Positions 52,145-61,667 of a stretch of DNA of 64,000 nucleotides are shown here, piece by piece. Made by a program: the position numbers and the translations under genes. Each line of letters begins with the position of its first letter. The first letter of the stretch is position 1. The stretch spans positions 496,001 to 560,000 of the forward strand of contig NZ_SOHJ01000011.1 in assembly GCF_004403185.1 (NCBI RefSeq). Direction: 5' to 3'. Source of the DNA: Cryobacterium suzukii (GTDB taxonomy: Bacteria > Actinomycetota > Actinomycetes > Actinomycetales > Microbacteriaceae). The notes below the pieces were generated by a model. That model had not been told where the DNA came from, did no database searches, and was given only the letters and a program-made list of their open reading frames with translations.

Positions 52145-54358
52145 CTAGGCGCCAGGCGGAAACAGTGCTTCGGCGAGCAGCGGACCGAGCTGGGCGCTCG
52201 CCTCGCGTACGAAGTGCTGTCCGTCGAAAAACACCGGCGTGTTGTCGATGAACGCCGGGCAAGTCTCGTCGACGCAGAGCCACGGAACGATGTCCACGTA
52301 CTGGGCGAAGTCACCGAATTGCTCGATCGCGCCCCGCTCGCTCGCGATCACCTTCTGGTAGAGGCTCGACGGGCTGTAGGCGCAGTCGCCGGGGGCGCTC
52401 GTGAGGGTTTTGCACTCGGCGAACGGGGTGCTGGCCGGCGGCGGCGAGAGCACAGCGACATGGTCGGTCGACGCCTGCAACGCCGTGAGCGTGTCGGCGG
52501 TCGCGGTCTGCCACTCGGTGAGGGCTGCGGCTCCTTCGTTGCCGCTGGCGAGGCGCACGATGGATCCAGCCAGGCTCGACATGATGACGAGGTCGGGCGA
52601 GAGTCGAGCGACCTCCGTGTAGACCCAGGCATGGTGGTCGTCGCATTTGGCGGCCGACGCGTCGGAGGCGCTCTTGGCGGCGACCGAAATGTTCACGGCC
52701 GGGCAGGAGAACATGGTCAGGGACCGCACGTTGTAGCCGAGCGGTTCGAGGGCGGAGCGAATCGCGGGCATGTAGCTGATCGCCATGGAATCGCCGAGAA
52801 GCACCGCCGTTTTGGTCGCCGCCGGGTCGCCGTAGAGACAGCCGGCGGCGTTCTTCTCGCTGACCGAAAGACAGCCGTCGTCGACCCATTCCAGGGCGCC
52901 GGAGCTGTCACCGAGCACGTCGAATGCCGGGGTGGTATTGGGCCACGCCGTTGAGGCGAGAGCCGCAGCGATGGTGGCCTGCCGAGTGGCCAGCAGGGTG
53001 GCTGGCTCGGTGGTCGTCTCCACGCCCAAGTCGGCTCCAGCTCCGACCGGGGCTGGGTTCACCGACGGGCCTGACGGCGTGCCGCACCTCAGCCCGAGGA
53101 ACGAGACCGAGACGAGAACGAGAGCCACCACTACGAGGGCACCGACCCAGGCCTGGGCCGGGGTGATTCCGGTGCGATGCTGGGGGAAAGGACGGCGCAT
53201 CTGTTCTCGCCTTCGGGTTAGGGAGCTTTCGAGCCAGAGTGAGTGACGAATGGGGTCTTCAACGTAGTGGAAGGAGAACGCCGAGAGGGCGACCATGAGC
53301 AGCACGGCGAGCGGCAGGTAGAGCGGCGAATCGGTGGCGAAAACGGTCGCGAGCAGGATCACGACCGGAAAGTGCCAGAGATAGAGGGAGTAGGAGATCT
53401 TGCCGACATAGCGACTCACGGGGTTGGTCAGGGGGAACAACAGCCGCTGCTCAGGCTGCCCGATGCCTGCGGCGATCACGAGGGCAGCTCCCGCGACGGG
53501 CAGCAGGGCCCAGGGCGCTGGAAACGGTGAATCGCGGCTGATCAGTACGAGGCTGGCGACGATGAGGGCGAGGCCGAGCCAGGCGATCGGGGGGCGCACG
53601 CGTCGAGGCAGCTTCGCTAGGCGGGGCGCGGCGGCGGCCACGAATGCGCCGATTCCGAGCTCCCAGGCGCGGGCTCCGGTGGAGAAGTAGGCGATAGCGG
53701 GGCTAGTCGAGGTTTCGAAAAAACTCCAGGCCAGAAAGGCGAGGGTGATGGCGCCAGTGGTCGCTGCGACGAGCGTGATGATGGCCCGTGCGCTCAGCGT
53801 GCGGCGGCCAGCCAGGGCGAAGGTGACGATAAGCAGGAACGGCCAGACGAAGTAGAACTGTTCTTCCACCGCGAGCGACCAGTAGTGCTGAAGAGGGGAA
53901 ACGGCGTTGGTGGCCTGCAGGTAATCGGTGCCGACCGCGGCGAAGTGCCAGTTGGCTACGAACAGTGCCGAGGAGATTCCATCCCACAGGGTGCTGAGGG
54001 CGCGGGCGCTCGGAAGCAGCAGGAATCCGACCGCCACGGTGACGACCAGCACGAGCAGTGAGACCGGCAGGATGCGCCGGATGCGCCGGCGATAGAAATC
54101 GACCAGGGAGATGCGGCCGGTGCGTGCATGTTCCTTGAGCAGGAGGCTCGTGATCAGAAACCCGGAGATCACGAAGAAGATGTCGACACCGATGAATCCG
54201 CCCGATGGCCAGCCGAACAGGTGGTCGAAAATGACCACGACCACGGCAACCGCGCGTAGGCCTTCGATGTCGCCGCGGAAGGTGCGGGTGGCGGATTTGC
54301 CGCCAGAGGGTCGGTCGGGTGCGCGCTTGCGCCGCTCCGCTGTGGACTGAACGGACAT
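52145..54358 (-). CDS. OafA-type acyltransferase with C-terminal SGNH domain
   Basis: ATG 54358 with GGAGG upstream; the frame beyond is not in family. Residues about 30-390: acyltransferase 3 (RGDIEGLRAVAVVVVIFDHLF, GGFIGVDIFFVISGFLIT). One more helix (about 412-430), then an external SGNH hydrolase-like domain: LLGDSMAISYMPAI (Ser about 528) and DGQHFVREASAQL with the C-terminal D-x-x-H. Such two-part proteins O-acetylate cell-surface polysaccharides or peptidoglycan, passing the acyl group from the membrane domain to the SGNH domain. Confidence 0.9.
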   Translation of the reverse strand: MSVQSTAERRKRAPDRPSGGKSATRTFRGDIEGLRAVAVVVVIFDHLFGWPSGGFIGVDIFFVISGFLITSLLLKEHARTGRISLVDFYRRRIRRILPVSLLVLVVTVAVGFLLLPSARALSTLWDGISSALFVANWHFAAVGTDYLQATNAVSPLQHYWSLAVEEQFYFVWPFLLIVTFALAGRRTLSARAIITLVAATTGAITLAFLAWSFFETSTSPAIAYFSTGARAWELGIGAFVAAAAPRLAKLPRRVRPPIAWLGLALIVASLVLISRDSPFPAPWALLPVAGAALVIAAGIGQPEQRLLFPLTNPVSRYVGKISYSLYLWHFPVVILLATVFATDSPLYLPLAVLLMVALSAFSFHYVEDPIRHSLWLESSLTRRREQMRRPFPQHRTGITPAQAWVGALVVVALVLVSVSFLGLRCGTPSGPSVNPAPVGAGADLGVETTTEPATLLATRQATIAAALASTAWPNTTPAFDVLGDSSGALEWVDDGCLSVSEKNAAGCLYGDPAATKTAVLLGDSMAISYMPAIRSALEPLGYNVRSLTMFSCPAVNISVAAKSASDASAAKCDDHHAWVYTEVARLSPDLVIMSSLAGSIVRLASGNEGAAALTEWQTATADTLTALQASTDHVAVLSPPPASTPFAECKTLTSAPGDCAYSPSSLYQKVIASERGAIEQFGDFAQYVDIVPWLCVDETCPAFIDNTPVFFDGQHFVREASAQLGPLLAEALFPPGA

Positions 54359-54647
54359 GTATAGCCTCCGACTCGGGTTTCGGAACTGGTACGCATGCGG
54401 CCCGACTTTCGGGCACGCCCTGCGATTATGACGTAATCTCAACTACCGGGGCAAACGCGCCGATATAGTTTTACTGCCCCGGACGAAAACTCGCCCCAAA
54501 GGCTGCGCCGCCGCAACGAGTCCCGCCGATGAACGTCCCCGGCGTGCCGCGCTGGGTGCCGTTCCGCTCGTGCACTCCCATCGGCTCTCAGCAACAGCCG
54601 GTGTTCACTGTTTAGGGTTGAAGACCGACCTGTCTTGGAGGACTCCT

Positions 54648-55004
54648 ATGAAGTGCCCAACCGACTCCGCCACCCTCGTGATGAGCGAACGAAGCGGCGT
54701 AGAAATTGACTACTGCCCGGAATGCCGCGGAGTCTGGCTCGACCGCGGTGAGCTTGACAAGATCATTGATCGTGCCGAAAAGGAATTCGCGGCTGCGGCG
54801 CCCGCTCCGGCTGCCAACGCTGCACCGGTGATTGTCGCTGTACCCCAGCAACAGCAGTATCCGGATGCTCGCACTCGGGCCCCGCAGTATGGCGAGCGCA
54901 ACGACGACCGCGACCGCGGGTACGACCGGGATCGCGACCGTGATCATCGGGACGGTTATCGCCCGAAGAAGAAGGAAAGCTGGCTCGGAGACCTTTTCGG
55001 CTAG
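54648..55004 (+). CDS. zf-TFIIB zinc-ribbon protein
   Basis: GGAGGA before ATG 54648. N-terminal CPTDSATL...YCPECRGVWLDRGELDKII is the TFIIB-type zinc ribbon with two Cys in the second knuckle; the first knuckle has only one Cys (CPTD), typical of this subgroup. The C-terminus is a highly charged Asp/Arg repeat tract (ERNDDRDRGYDRDRDRDHRD) then SWLGDLFG, an arrangement common to actinobacterial members. Function unknown. Confidence 0.88.
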   Translation: MKCPTDSATLVMSERSGVEIDYCPECRGVWLDRGELDKIIDRAEKEFAAAAPAPAANAAPVIVAVPQQQQYPDARTRAPQYGERNDDRDRGYDRDRDRDHRDGYRPKKKESWLGDLFG

Positions 55005-55089
55005 GCCAAGAAGACTCGGAGTTAATCATGGCGTGGAGTGATACCACTCAACCACGTGCACACGGCTCGGCGAGCGTGGTTGGCGCAGC

Positions 55090-55563
55090 ATGACCCCAAC
55101 ATTTGCGTTCACGCTCGCCGGGGCATCCGCTCTCATCTTTCTGGCACGGCTAGTGATGCCCCGGCTCCCCCTGGCCAAGCACGCGGTCAGGCTGTCGGTG
55201 GTCGACACCGTCCTGCTCGTGGGCGGCGTTGGTGGTCTGGCCTTCCATTGCGCCGCCATGTTTTATCGGCCTATTTTCGACGGGACGCCCTTTGGGCCTC
55301 TGGTGGATATGGTCAACGACATGAATGTTGCGAGCATCATTCTGTACGTTGTTCCGGCGGTGCTGGTTCTGATCGGCGTGCGCAGGCAGCATTGGGTGTC
55401 ACTGGCGGTTCTGGCGCTGGCCTTGCTCTTCGTCGGAGTCACCATGTACGCGGGGAGCCCGCTGAACGTGCATCTTGGCGCCATCTTTGTCGCTGTTGTC
55501 GCTCTCGTGAGTCAGATTGCGCTCTTGGCCATAGCGCCGTGGCGACGGGCAGCGAGACCGTAG
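55090..55563 (+). CDS. small membrane protein, unknown
   Basis: 157 residues with about five helices: 4-22, 35-58, 80-96, 102-121, 127-149. No recognised family. ATG 55090 follows the zinc-ribbon gene by 85 bp in the same direction. Ends 27 bp before the convergent YeiH stop. Confidence 0.65.
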   Translation: MTPTFAFTLAGASALIFLARLVMPRLPLAKHAVRLSVVDTVLLVGGVGGLAFHCAAMFYRPIFDGTPFGPLVDMVNDMNVASIILYVVPAVLVLIGVRRQHWVSLAVLALALLFVGVTMYAGSPLNVHLGAIFVAVVALVSQIALLAIAPWRRAARP

Positions 55564-55590
55564 CGGGCGCGAGCACGCCGGGCTCCCCGG

Positions 55591-56607
55591 TCAGGACAGG
55601 TGCACGGCCCCAAGGGCGAGCGCTGCAATCAGTACCCACGACAGCAGCCCGACAGCGAGCGGCCGACCACCCGTGCGCATGAGCGTAACGAGGTTGACGG
55701 CCGTGCCGAGGGCAAAGAGTGCCATCGCCAGCAGCCCGGTCTGAACAACCTCGGCGGCAACCAGCACTGGCTCTGGCAGGGGAATCAGCGTGCGCACCAA
55801 CATCGCCACGATGAAGCCAGCGACGAAAAGCGGAACGATCGGTGGGCGCTTCGCCAAGCCTTTCCGAGCATCAGGGCTCCCGGCAGTGGCCATGAGGGCG
55901 GCATCCGCTGGCCGGTGACGTTCCACGATCGACGCAACCGCGACGATCGGGGCGAGCATGAGCACCCGAGTGAGTTTAACGACGAGGGCCACGGCGAGCG
56001 CGGATGATCCGGCGATTTGCGCGGTCGCCACGACCTGACCGACATCGTGCACACCGGCACCGACCCAGTGACCGAATTGCAGTGCGCTCAAGCCGAGCGG
56101 ATGCCACAGCAACGGCAACACGGCGATGGCGAGGGTTCCGCACAGGGTCACCAACGCGATCGGGGTGGCCGTCTCTTCGTCTTTGGCCTTGACGACGCCG
56201 CTCATGGCGCCGATCGCCGAGGCGCCGCAGATGCTGAATCCGGTGGCAATGAGCAGGGGTTGATGCCCGGGCAGGCCGAACCAACGACCGAGGCCGAGAG
56301 TGCCGACGAAGGTAAGAAGCACGATTGCGACGGTGGTGGCAATCGTCACCCAGCCGAGCGCCGCAATGTCGACGAGGCTGAGCTTGAGACCGAGCAGCAC
56401 GATTCCCAGCTGCATAAGTGGTTTGGCGGCGACGGACAGGCCGGCCGCGAGAGCCCCGGCGAGCGCCGGGCGTGCTGCGGGGAGCTGGCCGACGACGATT
56501 CCGAGCACAACGGCCATGGTAAGGAGAGGAACGGCCGGTGCGACGGTGTGCACGCCCCAGGCCGAGGCGGCGGCGAGGGCCGCCACGAGTATTCCCCGAA
56601 GCCACAT
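55591..56607 (-). CDS. YeiH family putative sulfate exporter
   Basis: UPF0324/YeiH fold: about ten helices with LGIVVGQ, KPLMQLGIVLLGLKLSL, GLPGHQPLLIATGFSICGASAIGAMSGVVKAKDEETATPIALVT and GVHDVGQVVA, all diagnostic. Role as sulfite/sulfate or organosulfonate exporter is inferred for the family. Length 338 aa is normal. Confidence 0.9.
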   Translation of the reverse strand: MWLRGILVAALAAASAWGVHTVAPAVPLLTMAVVLGIVVGQLPAARPALAGALAAGLSVAAKPLMQLGIVLLGLKLSLVDIAALGWVTIATTVAIVLLTFVGTLGLGRWFGLPGHQPLLIATGFSICGASAIGAMSGVVKAKDEETATPIALVTLCGTLAIAVLPLLWHPLGLSALQFGHWVGAGVHDVGQVVATAQIAGSSALAVALVVKLTRVLMLAPIVAVASIVERHRPADAALMATAGSPDARKGLAKRPPIVPLFVAGFIVAMLVRTLIPLPEPVLVAAEVVQTGLLAMALFALGTAVNLVTLMRTGGRPLAVGLLSWVLIAALALGAVHLS

Positions 56608-56659
56608 TCAGACAAGTCTAGGCGGGCGCCCAGTGATTCTCGGGCTCCTCCCCTGTTCT

Positions 56660-56762
56660 GGGCCCGGGCCCGGAACCTCGCGCGGCATCCCGAAATGCCC
56701 GGGCCCAGGTTCTGACCGTGGGCCCAGGTTATAGGCTGGGCCCACGGTCATAAGGTGGGCCC
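56660..56762. repeat. GGGCCC-rich intergenic patch with 14-bp hairpin
   Basis: Six GGGCCC words in 103 bp: 56660, 56666, 56701, 56720, 56738, 56757. TGACCGTGGGCCCA (56713-56726) and TGGGCCCACGGTCA (56737-56750) form a perfect 14-bp stem with 10-nt loop. GGGCCCAGGTT is repeated at 56701 and 56720; TCATAAGGTG at 56748 and about 56781. The gap lies between two leftward genes (ugd then yeiH). Confidence 0.75.
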
Positions 56763-56817
56763 AGCCACGGGCACCCTGTTCATAAGGTGTGCAGAAATAG
56801 GCGGGGACGGGACCGCG

Positions 56818-58128
56818 CTACGGGCGACCGAGGCCGTGGTAGGTCCAGCCGGCAGCACGCCAGGCCTCAGGGTCGAGAGCGTTGCGGCCGTCGACCACAG
56901 TCTTCGTTTTCACGAGCGCACCGGCCCACACCGGATCGAGATGCCTAAACTCGGGCCACTCGGTGACGAGCACGACGGCATCGGCCCCCCGCAGGGTGTC
57001 CTCGAGAGATTCTGAATACTCCAACTGCGGATGCCGCGCCCGTGAGTTCTCGATGGCCTGCGGGTCGGTCGCCACGACGTCGGCCCCCAGTCCGCGCAAC
57101 TGCACGGCCACGTCGAGCGCCGGCGAGTCACGCACGTCGTCGGAGTGCGGCTTAAAACTGAGGCCGAGCACCGCGACCTTGGCGTTGTAGACGGAGTCGC
57201 CGAGCGCCCCGACGGTGAGATCGACCACACGTTGGCGACGACGCAGGTTGATCTTGTCGATCTCCTTGAGGAAGGCCACGGATTCGCCGCGCCCCAACTC
57301 TTCGGCGCGCGCGGTGAAGGCGCGAATATCTTTGGGCAGGCAGCCGCCGCCGAAACCGACGCCGGCACCCAAGAAGCGACGACCGATGCGGCCGTCGTAG
57401 CCGATGGCATCCGCCAGCTGCGTCACATCGGCGCCGGTGACCTCGGCGATCTCGGCCATGGCATTGATGAAGCTGATCTTGGTCGCGAGAAACGCATTTG
57501 CGGCGACTTTGACGAGCTCGGCGGTGGCGTAGTCGGTTATGACGAGGGGGGTGTCGGCGGCGAGTGCTGTGGCGTAGATCTCGTTGAGGAGCTCCGTGGC
57601 GTGCTCGCCCAGTGAACCGGGGGCGACCCCGTAGACCAGTCGGTCGGGGCTGATGGTGTCCTGCACGGCGAATCCCTCGCGCAGAAACTCGGGGTTCCAC
57701 GCCAGCGACGCGCCGCTGCCGGCTTCGATGAGGCCCGCGAGGCGCGCGGCGGTTCCTACCGGCACCGTGCTCTTGCCTACGACGAGATCGCCGTCGGACA
57801 GGTGCGGAATGAGCGATTCGATCGAGGCATCCACGTAGCGCAGGTCGGCACTGTAACCGCCGGGCTTCTGCGGGGTCCCGACGGCGATGAAGTGCACCCG
57901 AGAGCCAGCGGCATCCGCTATGTCGGTGCTGAAACGCAGCCGGCCACTGTTCATGGCCGACGTGAGAACCTCGGGAAGTCCGGGTTCGAAGAAGGGGGGC
58001 TTGCCGATGGCGAGTTGGGCGATCTTGGCGGCGTCGACGTCGATTCCAACGACATCGTGTCCCAGTTCGGCCATCGCCGACGCGTGCACGGCACCCAGGT
58101 AGCCGCATCCAATGACAGAAATTCTCAT
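56818..58128 (-). CDS. UDP-glucose 6-dehydrogenase
   Basis: Oxidises UDP-glucose to UDP-glucuronate with NAD. MRISVIGCGYLGAVHASAM is the Rossmann motif; AVGTPQKPGG; NPEFLREGFAVQDT; catalytic GVGFGGGCLPKDIRA (Cys about 264); C-terminal domain KVAVLGLSFKPHSDDVRDSPAL. GAGAGGAATAA precedes ATG 58128. Supplies glucuronate for the surface polysaccharide, though not inside the main cluster. Confidence 0.95.
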   Translation of the reverse strand: MRISVIGCGYLGAVHASAMAELGHDVVGIDVDAAKIAQLAIGKPPFFEPGLPEVLTSAMNSGRLRFSTDIADAAGSRVHFIAVGTPQKPGGYSADLRYVDASIESLIPHLSDGDLVVGKSTVPVGTAARLAGLIEAGSGASLAWNPEFLREGFAVQDTISPDRLVYGVAPGSLGEHATELLNEIYATALAADTPLVITDYATAELVKVAANAFLATKISFINAMAEIAEVTGADVTQLADAIGYDGRIGRRFLGAGVGFGGGCLPKDIRAFTARAEELGRGESVAFLKEIDKINLRRRQRVVDLTVGALGDSVYNAKVAVLGLSFKPHSDDVRDSPALDVAVQLRGLGADVVATDPQAIENSRARHPQLEYSESLEDTLRGADAVVLVTEWPEFRHLDPVWAGALVKTKTVVDGRNALDPEAWRAAGWTYHGLGRP

Positions 58129-58286
58129 TTATTCCTCTCGGTCATCCCAGAGCCTACTGGGCGCGCAGGGCCAGCGTCCGCTCGCGCTCGCACGTGACGC
58201 CGGTAGATTTCGCGACACGCCGTGATTCGGGGACAAAATGGCCGGCGAGTCGCACCTTTACCGGCGTTACATACCCGCGGATGCCG

Positions 58287-59174
58287 CTACGTTGTACGCG
58301 CCAGCAGGTACTTGTTCAGGGTCTCCGTGAGCGTTTGATCGGCCGGAAACGGCTCGCCGTCGAGGGCGACAACGGATACGGCCAGGCGCACGCTGGAGAC
58401 GAGCCAGGCGGCATCCGCTTGGCGAAGTTCCTCGACCGTGACGTCGCGGTATTCAACGACCATGCCCTGCGTGCGTAGGTAGTCGAACATGCTCTGCTGA
58501 GTGGTACCGTGCAGAATGGCGCCGCTCGGTGCGGGCGTGACGTACTCGCCGTTGATCCGCAACACAACGCTTGAGGTTGGGCCTTCCATTACGAAGCCGT
58601 CGGTGGTGAGAAAGATGGTGTCGTCGGCGCCACGACGGCGGGCCTCGCGAAGAGCCGCCATGTTCACCGCATAGCTGAGGGTTTTCGCACCCATCAGCAG
58701 CCAGGGAGCTTTCTCGGCGACCCCGCGCGGGTAGCCGCGGTCGAGCGTGATAACCCGCACGCCGTTACCGCGCACGACGCTGAAGTCCGCCGCCGCGACC
58801 GCGTGCAGCCAGGCGGTCGGCGCCGGGCCGTGCTCGACGCCGCGACTGAGCACAAATTTGAGAGCGATCTCACCCCGCTGCGGAATGCGCTCGACTGCAT
58901 AGGCGATCGCGGCACGCCACTGCTCGGCGTTCGGCAGCGGCAGCTCGCAGATGCGTGCGGAGTTGCGCAGCCGGCTGATGTGCGGCCCCACCTCCTGGGG
59001 GTGGCCGTTGACGACGGCGAGGGTCTCGAAGATGCCGTCCCCGCGCTGGGTGCTGAGCTCCCCCACGCGCAGTGCCGGGGCAGACGAATCCATCTCGTGG
59101 AACGTATCGGCAAAATCCTGCTGCAGCGAGTCAGCGGGCACGGGGTCAATCAGCAGCGTGAAGGGCAGTCTCAT
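58287..59174 (-). CDS. pabC: aminodeoxychorismate lyase (class IV aminotransferase)
   Basis: PLP fold type IV: QRGDGIFETLAVVNGHP, KFVLSRGVEHG, MGAKTLSYAVNMAALREARRRGADDTIFL with Lys of GAKTLSY as the PLP Schiff base, EGPTSSVVLRI. Converts aminodeoxychorismate to p-aminobenzoate and pyruvate for folate. Branched-chain or D-amino-acid transaminases share these motifs, so the reaction is the best guess from overall pattern. Confidence 0.82.
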   Translation of the reverse strand: MRLPFTLLIDPVPADSLQQDFADTFHEMDSSAPALRVGELSTQRGDGIFETLAVVNGHPQEVGPHISRLRNSARICELPLPNAEQWRAAIAYAVERIPQRGEIALKFVLSRGVEHGPAPTAWLHAVAAADFSVVRGNGVRVITLDRGYPRGVAEKAPWLLMGAKTLSYAVNMAALREARRRGADDTIFLTTDGFVMEGPTSSVVLRINGEYVTPAPSGAILHGTTQQSMFDYLRTQGMVVEYRDVTVEELRQADAAWLVSSVRLAVSVVALDGEPFPADQTLTETLNKYLLARTT

Positions 59175-59232
59175 GCCCTGAGCCTAGTTGGGCATCCGCT
59201 CACGGCACGCACAGGCGGATGCTGCCGACACG

Positions 59233-60156
59233 CTAGCTCTGGAAGGCGAGGATTGGATCGGTCGTCGGCTGGTCGGATCCGCCGCTGGGCTCAACCGTTA
59301 GGCCGACTTGGTCGCCGGCATGCATCGTGCCGTCGAGTACGCGCCAGGCTGTGCTGTCGCCGCTCGAGTCAAAGGTTCCAGCCGAAGCCGCGCCCTCGCC
59401 ATTGATGTACCAAAGTTGGTAGTCCTGGTCGCTCGGCAGCACCGGCAAGTTGTCGACGAGCACCGCGGAGATTCCGAGCTTGTTCGACCAGACCAGAGTG
59501 GCTTCCTGGCCGTCGGCGGTTGTCGTGGCGGCGCGCTGAGAATCGTTGGCCGCGTTGATCTGGGCAAGCCCGGAGGCCTGCTGCGACGCGAACTGGTTGG
59601 TGTTGAGCGTTTGGCCGAGGAAGGTTCCACCGACGAACAGCGCAACCGCAGCAGCGGCGGCCAGCATAATCTGCGCCGGGCGTTGAAACCACCGGGCCTG
59701 GGCACGTTCGGTCGCCGGCGCTGAGCGGTGCCGGCTGTTGGCTGCACCGTTTCTTGAGCGGATGTCCGCGACGGCCGACGGCGCGTCGGCAGACAGACCC
59801 TTGGCGGTCGCCGGAGGCGTGCCGAGCACGCCGGGTGTGGTCGGAGCCGCGGTCGTCGCGACAGCGGAGGCTGCGGCATCCGCTGGGTCTGGGCCAGCGA
59901 CGCGCGGCAGGGGGGGAAGTTGCGGGGTCGACGCGAGCAGGGACATGAGGTTGGCCTTGACCGCGGCCGAGGGCTGCACGGGTGCCACAGCGAGGCCGAG
60001 GGCCACAGCGGTGTCGTTCAACTCGGCAGCCTCGATGCGCGCCCGCTCGGATTCGGCGAGGTGCGCTTCGAAAGTGGCCGTGTCGTCAGCGTCGAGGGCG
60101 TGCAGGGCGTACGCGCCGGCAAGATCGGCGGGGTGCTGCTCGGTACGGCTACTCAT
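59233..60156 (-). CDS. anti-sigma factor, RskA type
   Basis: N-terminal zinc-less anti-sigma region: PADLAGAYALHALDADDTATFEAHLAES. Ala/Pro linker, one helix (IMLAAAAAVALFVGGTFLG, about 166-184), and an external RskA C-terminal domain (LPSDQDYQLWYINGEGAASAGTF, GDQVGLTVEPSGGSDQPT). It holds the sigma factor at the membrane until regulated proteolysis. ATGA overlap with the sigma gene, as is standard for sigK-rskA. Hairpin GCATCCGC/GCGGATGC (59192-59222) follows the stop. Confidence 0.92.
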   Translation of the reverse strand: MSSRTEQHPADLAGAYALHALDADDTATFEAHLAESERARIEAAELNDTAVALGLAVAPVQPSAAVKANLMSLLASTPQLPPLPRVAGPDPADAAASAVATTAAPTTPGVLGTPPATAKGLSADAPSAVADIRSRNGAANSRHRSAPATERAQARWFQRPAQIMLAAAAAVALFVGGTFLGQTLNTNQFASQQASGLAQINAANDSQRAATTTADGQEATLVWSNKLGISAVLVDNLPVLPSDQDYQLWYINGEGAASAGTFDSSGDSTAWRVLDGTMHAGDQVGLTVEPSGGSDQPTTDPILAFQS

Positions 60157-60749
60157 GATGCCACGCCCAATTCGTCGCGCAGGCGGATCAGCCCGTCGCG
60201 GAGCCGCGTTTTCACGGTGCCCAAAGGAATGTGGAGCATGTCGGCGACCTCGCTGTGACTGAACCCGCCGTAGTACGCGAGGCTGACAGCCTGACGCTGC
60301 AGCTGTGTCAATCGAGTCATCGCCTTCTCCACCCTTTCATGTTCGATTCGTACTTCAACGGTTTCGGCTACGTGATCGTAGGCAACGGCCAGGTCACGGA
60401 TTCCGATTTTGGTATCGCGGTCACGTCCGGCCTGCGATGACCGGATTCGGTCGACCGCTCGGCGGTGTGCCATGGTGAGGATCCAGGTGCTCGCACCACC
60501 ACGCGTTGGTTCGTAACGTGCGGCCGACTGCCAGATCTCCAGAAAAATCTCCTGGGTCACTTCCTCCGACTGCGCGTGGTCGACAAGCAGACGCTTGACC
60601 AGGCCAAGCACCCTCGGGGCGATCTGGTCATATAGTTCTCCGAAGGCCGATTGGTCGCCGTGGGCTACTCGAGCAAGCAGCTCCTCCTTGGTGGCAGGTG
60701 CTGGCGGCGCGAGGTCTCCGGCGGAATCAACAGTCATGAGATCTAGCAT
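60153..60749 (-). CDS. sigK: ECF RNA polymerase sigma factor, SigK type
   Basis: Region 2: FGELYDQIAPRVLGLVKRLLVDHAQSEEVTQEIFLEIW; STWILTMAHRRAVDRIRSS. Region 4: QLQRQAVSLAYYGGFSHSEVADMLHIPLGTVKTRLRDGLIRL. SigK-type sequence and the RskA partner justify the name. ATG 60749 (GGGACGAG upstream) or ATG 60737. In mycobacteria SigK directs redox-linked envelope genes; targets here are unknown. Confidence 0.9.
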   Translation of the reverse strand: MLDLMTVDSAGDLAPPAPATKEELLARVAHGDQSAFGELYDQIAPRVLGLVKRLLVDHAQSEEVTQEIFLEIWQSAARYEPTRGGASTWILTMAHRRAVDRIRSSQAGRDRDTKIGIRDLAVAYDHVAETVEVRIEHERVEKAMTRLTQLQRQAVSLAYYGGFSHSEVADMLHIPLGTVKTRLRDGLIRLRDELGVAS

Positions 60750-60777
60750 GTCAGGTCTCGTCCCGTTCCATGACTAG

Positions 60778-60805
60778 GGTTCGGTGCGAAGTACCCATTG
60801 GATTG
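60778..60805 (-). promoter_or_regulatory. candidate SigK-dependent autoregulatory promoter
   Basis: On the minus strand, CAATCC (-35) and CCGAACC (-10) are separated by 15 bp, about 30 bp before the sigK start. The mycobacterial SigK consensus I recall is CCATCC-N(15-17)-CCGAATC; each box differs by one base. Confidence 0.45.
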
Positions 60806-61037
60806 GTCGATAGGAGAAATCGTCCGCAAGAAAAGCGGATGCCTTCGGCCAGATTCGCGTCGCCGCGGCCGGAATGCAGAAGGTCGGGCCGCAGAGCACC
60901 TCTCGGCGCGAGGCCGCTCGAAGCGGCGAATAATGGAACCCGGGATTACTGCGGCCCGACCAGCTTCCAGTGTATTCGAACGGGGCGGTCGGCGTCGAAT
61001 GTTCGCCGCTGGCGCACAGGGAATATGCCGTGCGGGG

Positions 61038-61667
61038 CTATTCGAGCAAGTCGCGGCGCCAGAGACGCGCACAGGCCGCGAACTCGGCGGCGGTCGTGGA
61101 GAAGCGCAACGCACGAGTGGTCAGCTCCGAGGAGCGGTGCGGCTCGGTCAGTTCGAAATCGTCGGCGATGCTCGTGGCCCCGACCGCCGTGACCCGGCAA
61201 TACGCGGCGCCGCGGTCCAGCGCTACCGCGAAGTCTCCGGTGAACAGTCCGCGCAGAATCTCATCCGCGAGAGTCATGATCTCGGCCGGACCGGTGGGCA
61301 CGGCGGCGCCCGCGACCAGCGGATCGATCGTTGCTGCGGCATCCGTTCCTCGTTGGTAGAGGTAGGCGCAACCTTCGGGATCCTGCCGAATCAGCATGCG
61401 GATGAGGTAAATGCGCCACAGCGCACCCGGCAGGCTACGCGGTGTGGCCCGCGACCACAGTTCGGCGACCGCGTCGATGCCGTTTTCATCGGTGTAGGCG
61501 ACGAGGCGCTCGACCGTCTCGGGGTCGGGGTCGCTGCGCACGCGGTTCAGCAGGGCTTGCGCGGTCTCGTGGGCGACCCGGCTGATAGCGGCGGGATCGT
61601 CGCCACCCTGAAATGCCTCGAATTTGTTCGCGGAGAACAGGGTGGGCTTGTGGAAGTTGTCTGCCAT
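61038..61667 (-). CDS. conserved actinobacterial hypothetical protein
   Basis: GAGGAG before ATG 61667. 209 residues, helical, cytosolic: NFHKPTLFSANKFEAFQGG, DDPAAISRVAHETAQALLNRV, LWSRATPRSLPGALWRIYLIR, GDFAVALDRGAAYCRV. Homologues in Microbacteriaceae are sometimes labelled RNA polymerase beta subunit, but there is no resemblance to RpoB here and the label should not be used. Function unknown. The sigK promoter lies downstream of its stop. Confidence 0.8.
   Translation of the reverse strand: MADNFHKPTLFSANKFEAFQGGDDPAAISRVAHETAQALLNRVRSDPDPETVERLVAYTDENGIDAVAELWSRATPRSLPGALWRIYLIRMLIRQDPEGCAYLYQRGTDAAATIDPLVAGAAVPTGPAEIMTLADEILRGLFTGDFAVALDRGAAYCRVTAVGATSIADDFELTEPHRSSELTTRALRFSTTAAEFAACARLWRRDLLE

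Noticed and set aside
61038..61667. Annotation as RNA polymerase beta subunit
   Set aside because: At 209 aa, without any RpoB motif, the label carried by some homologues is an error.
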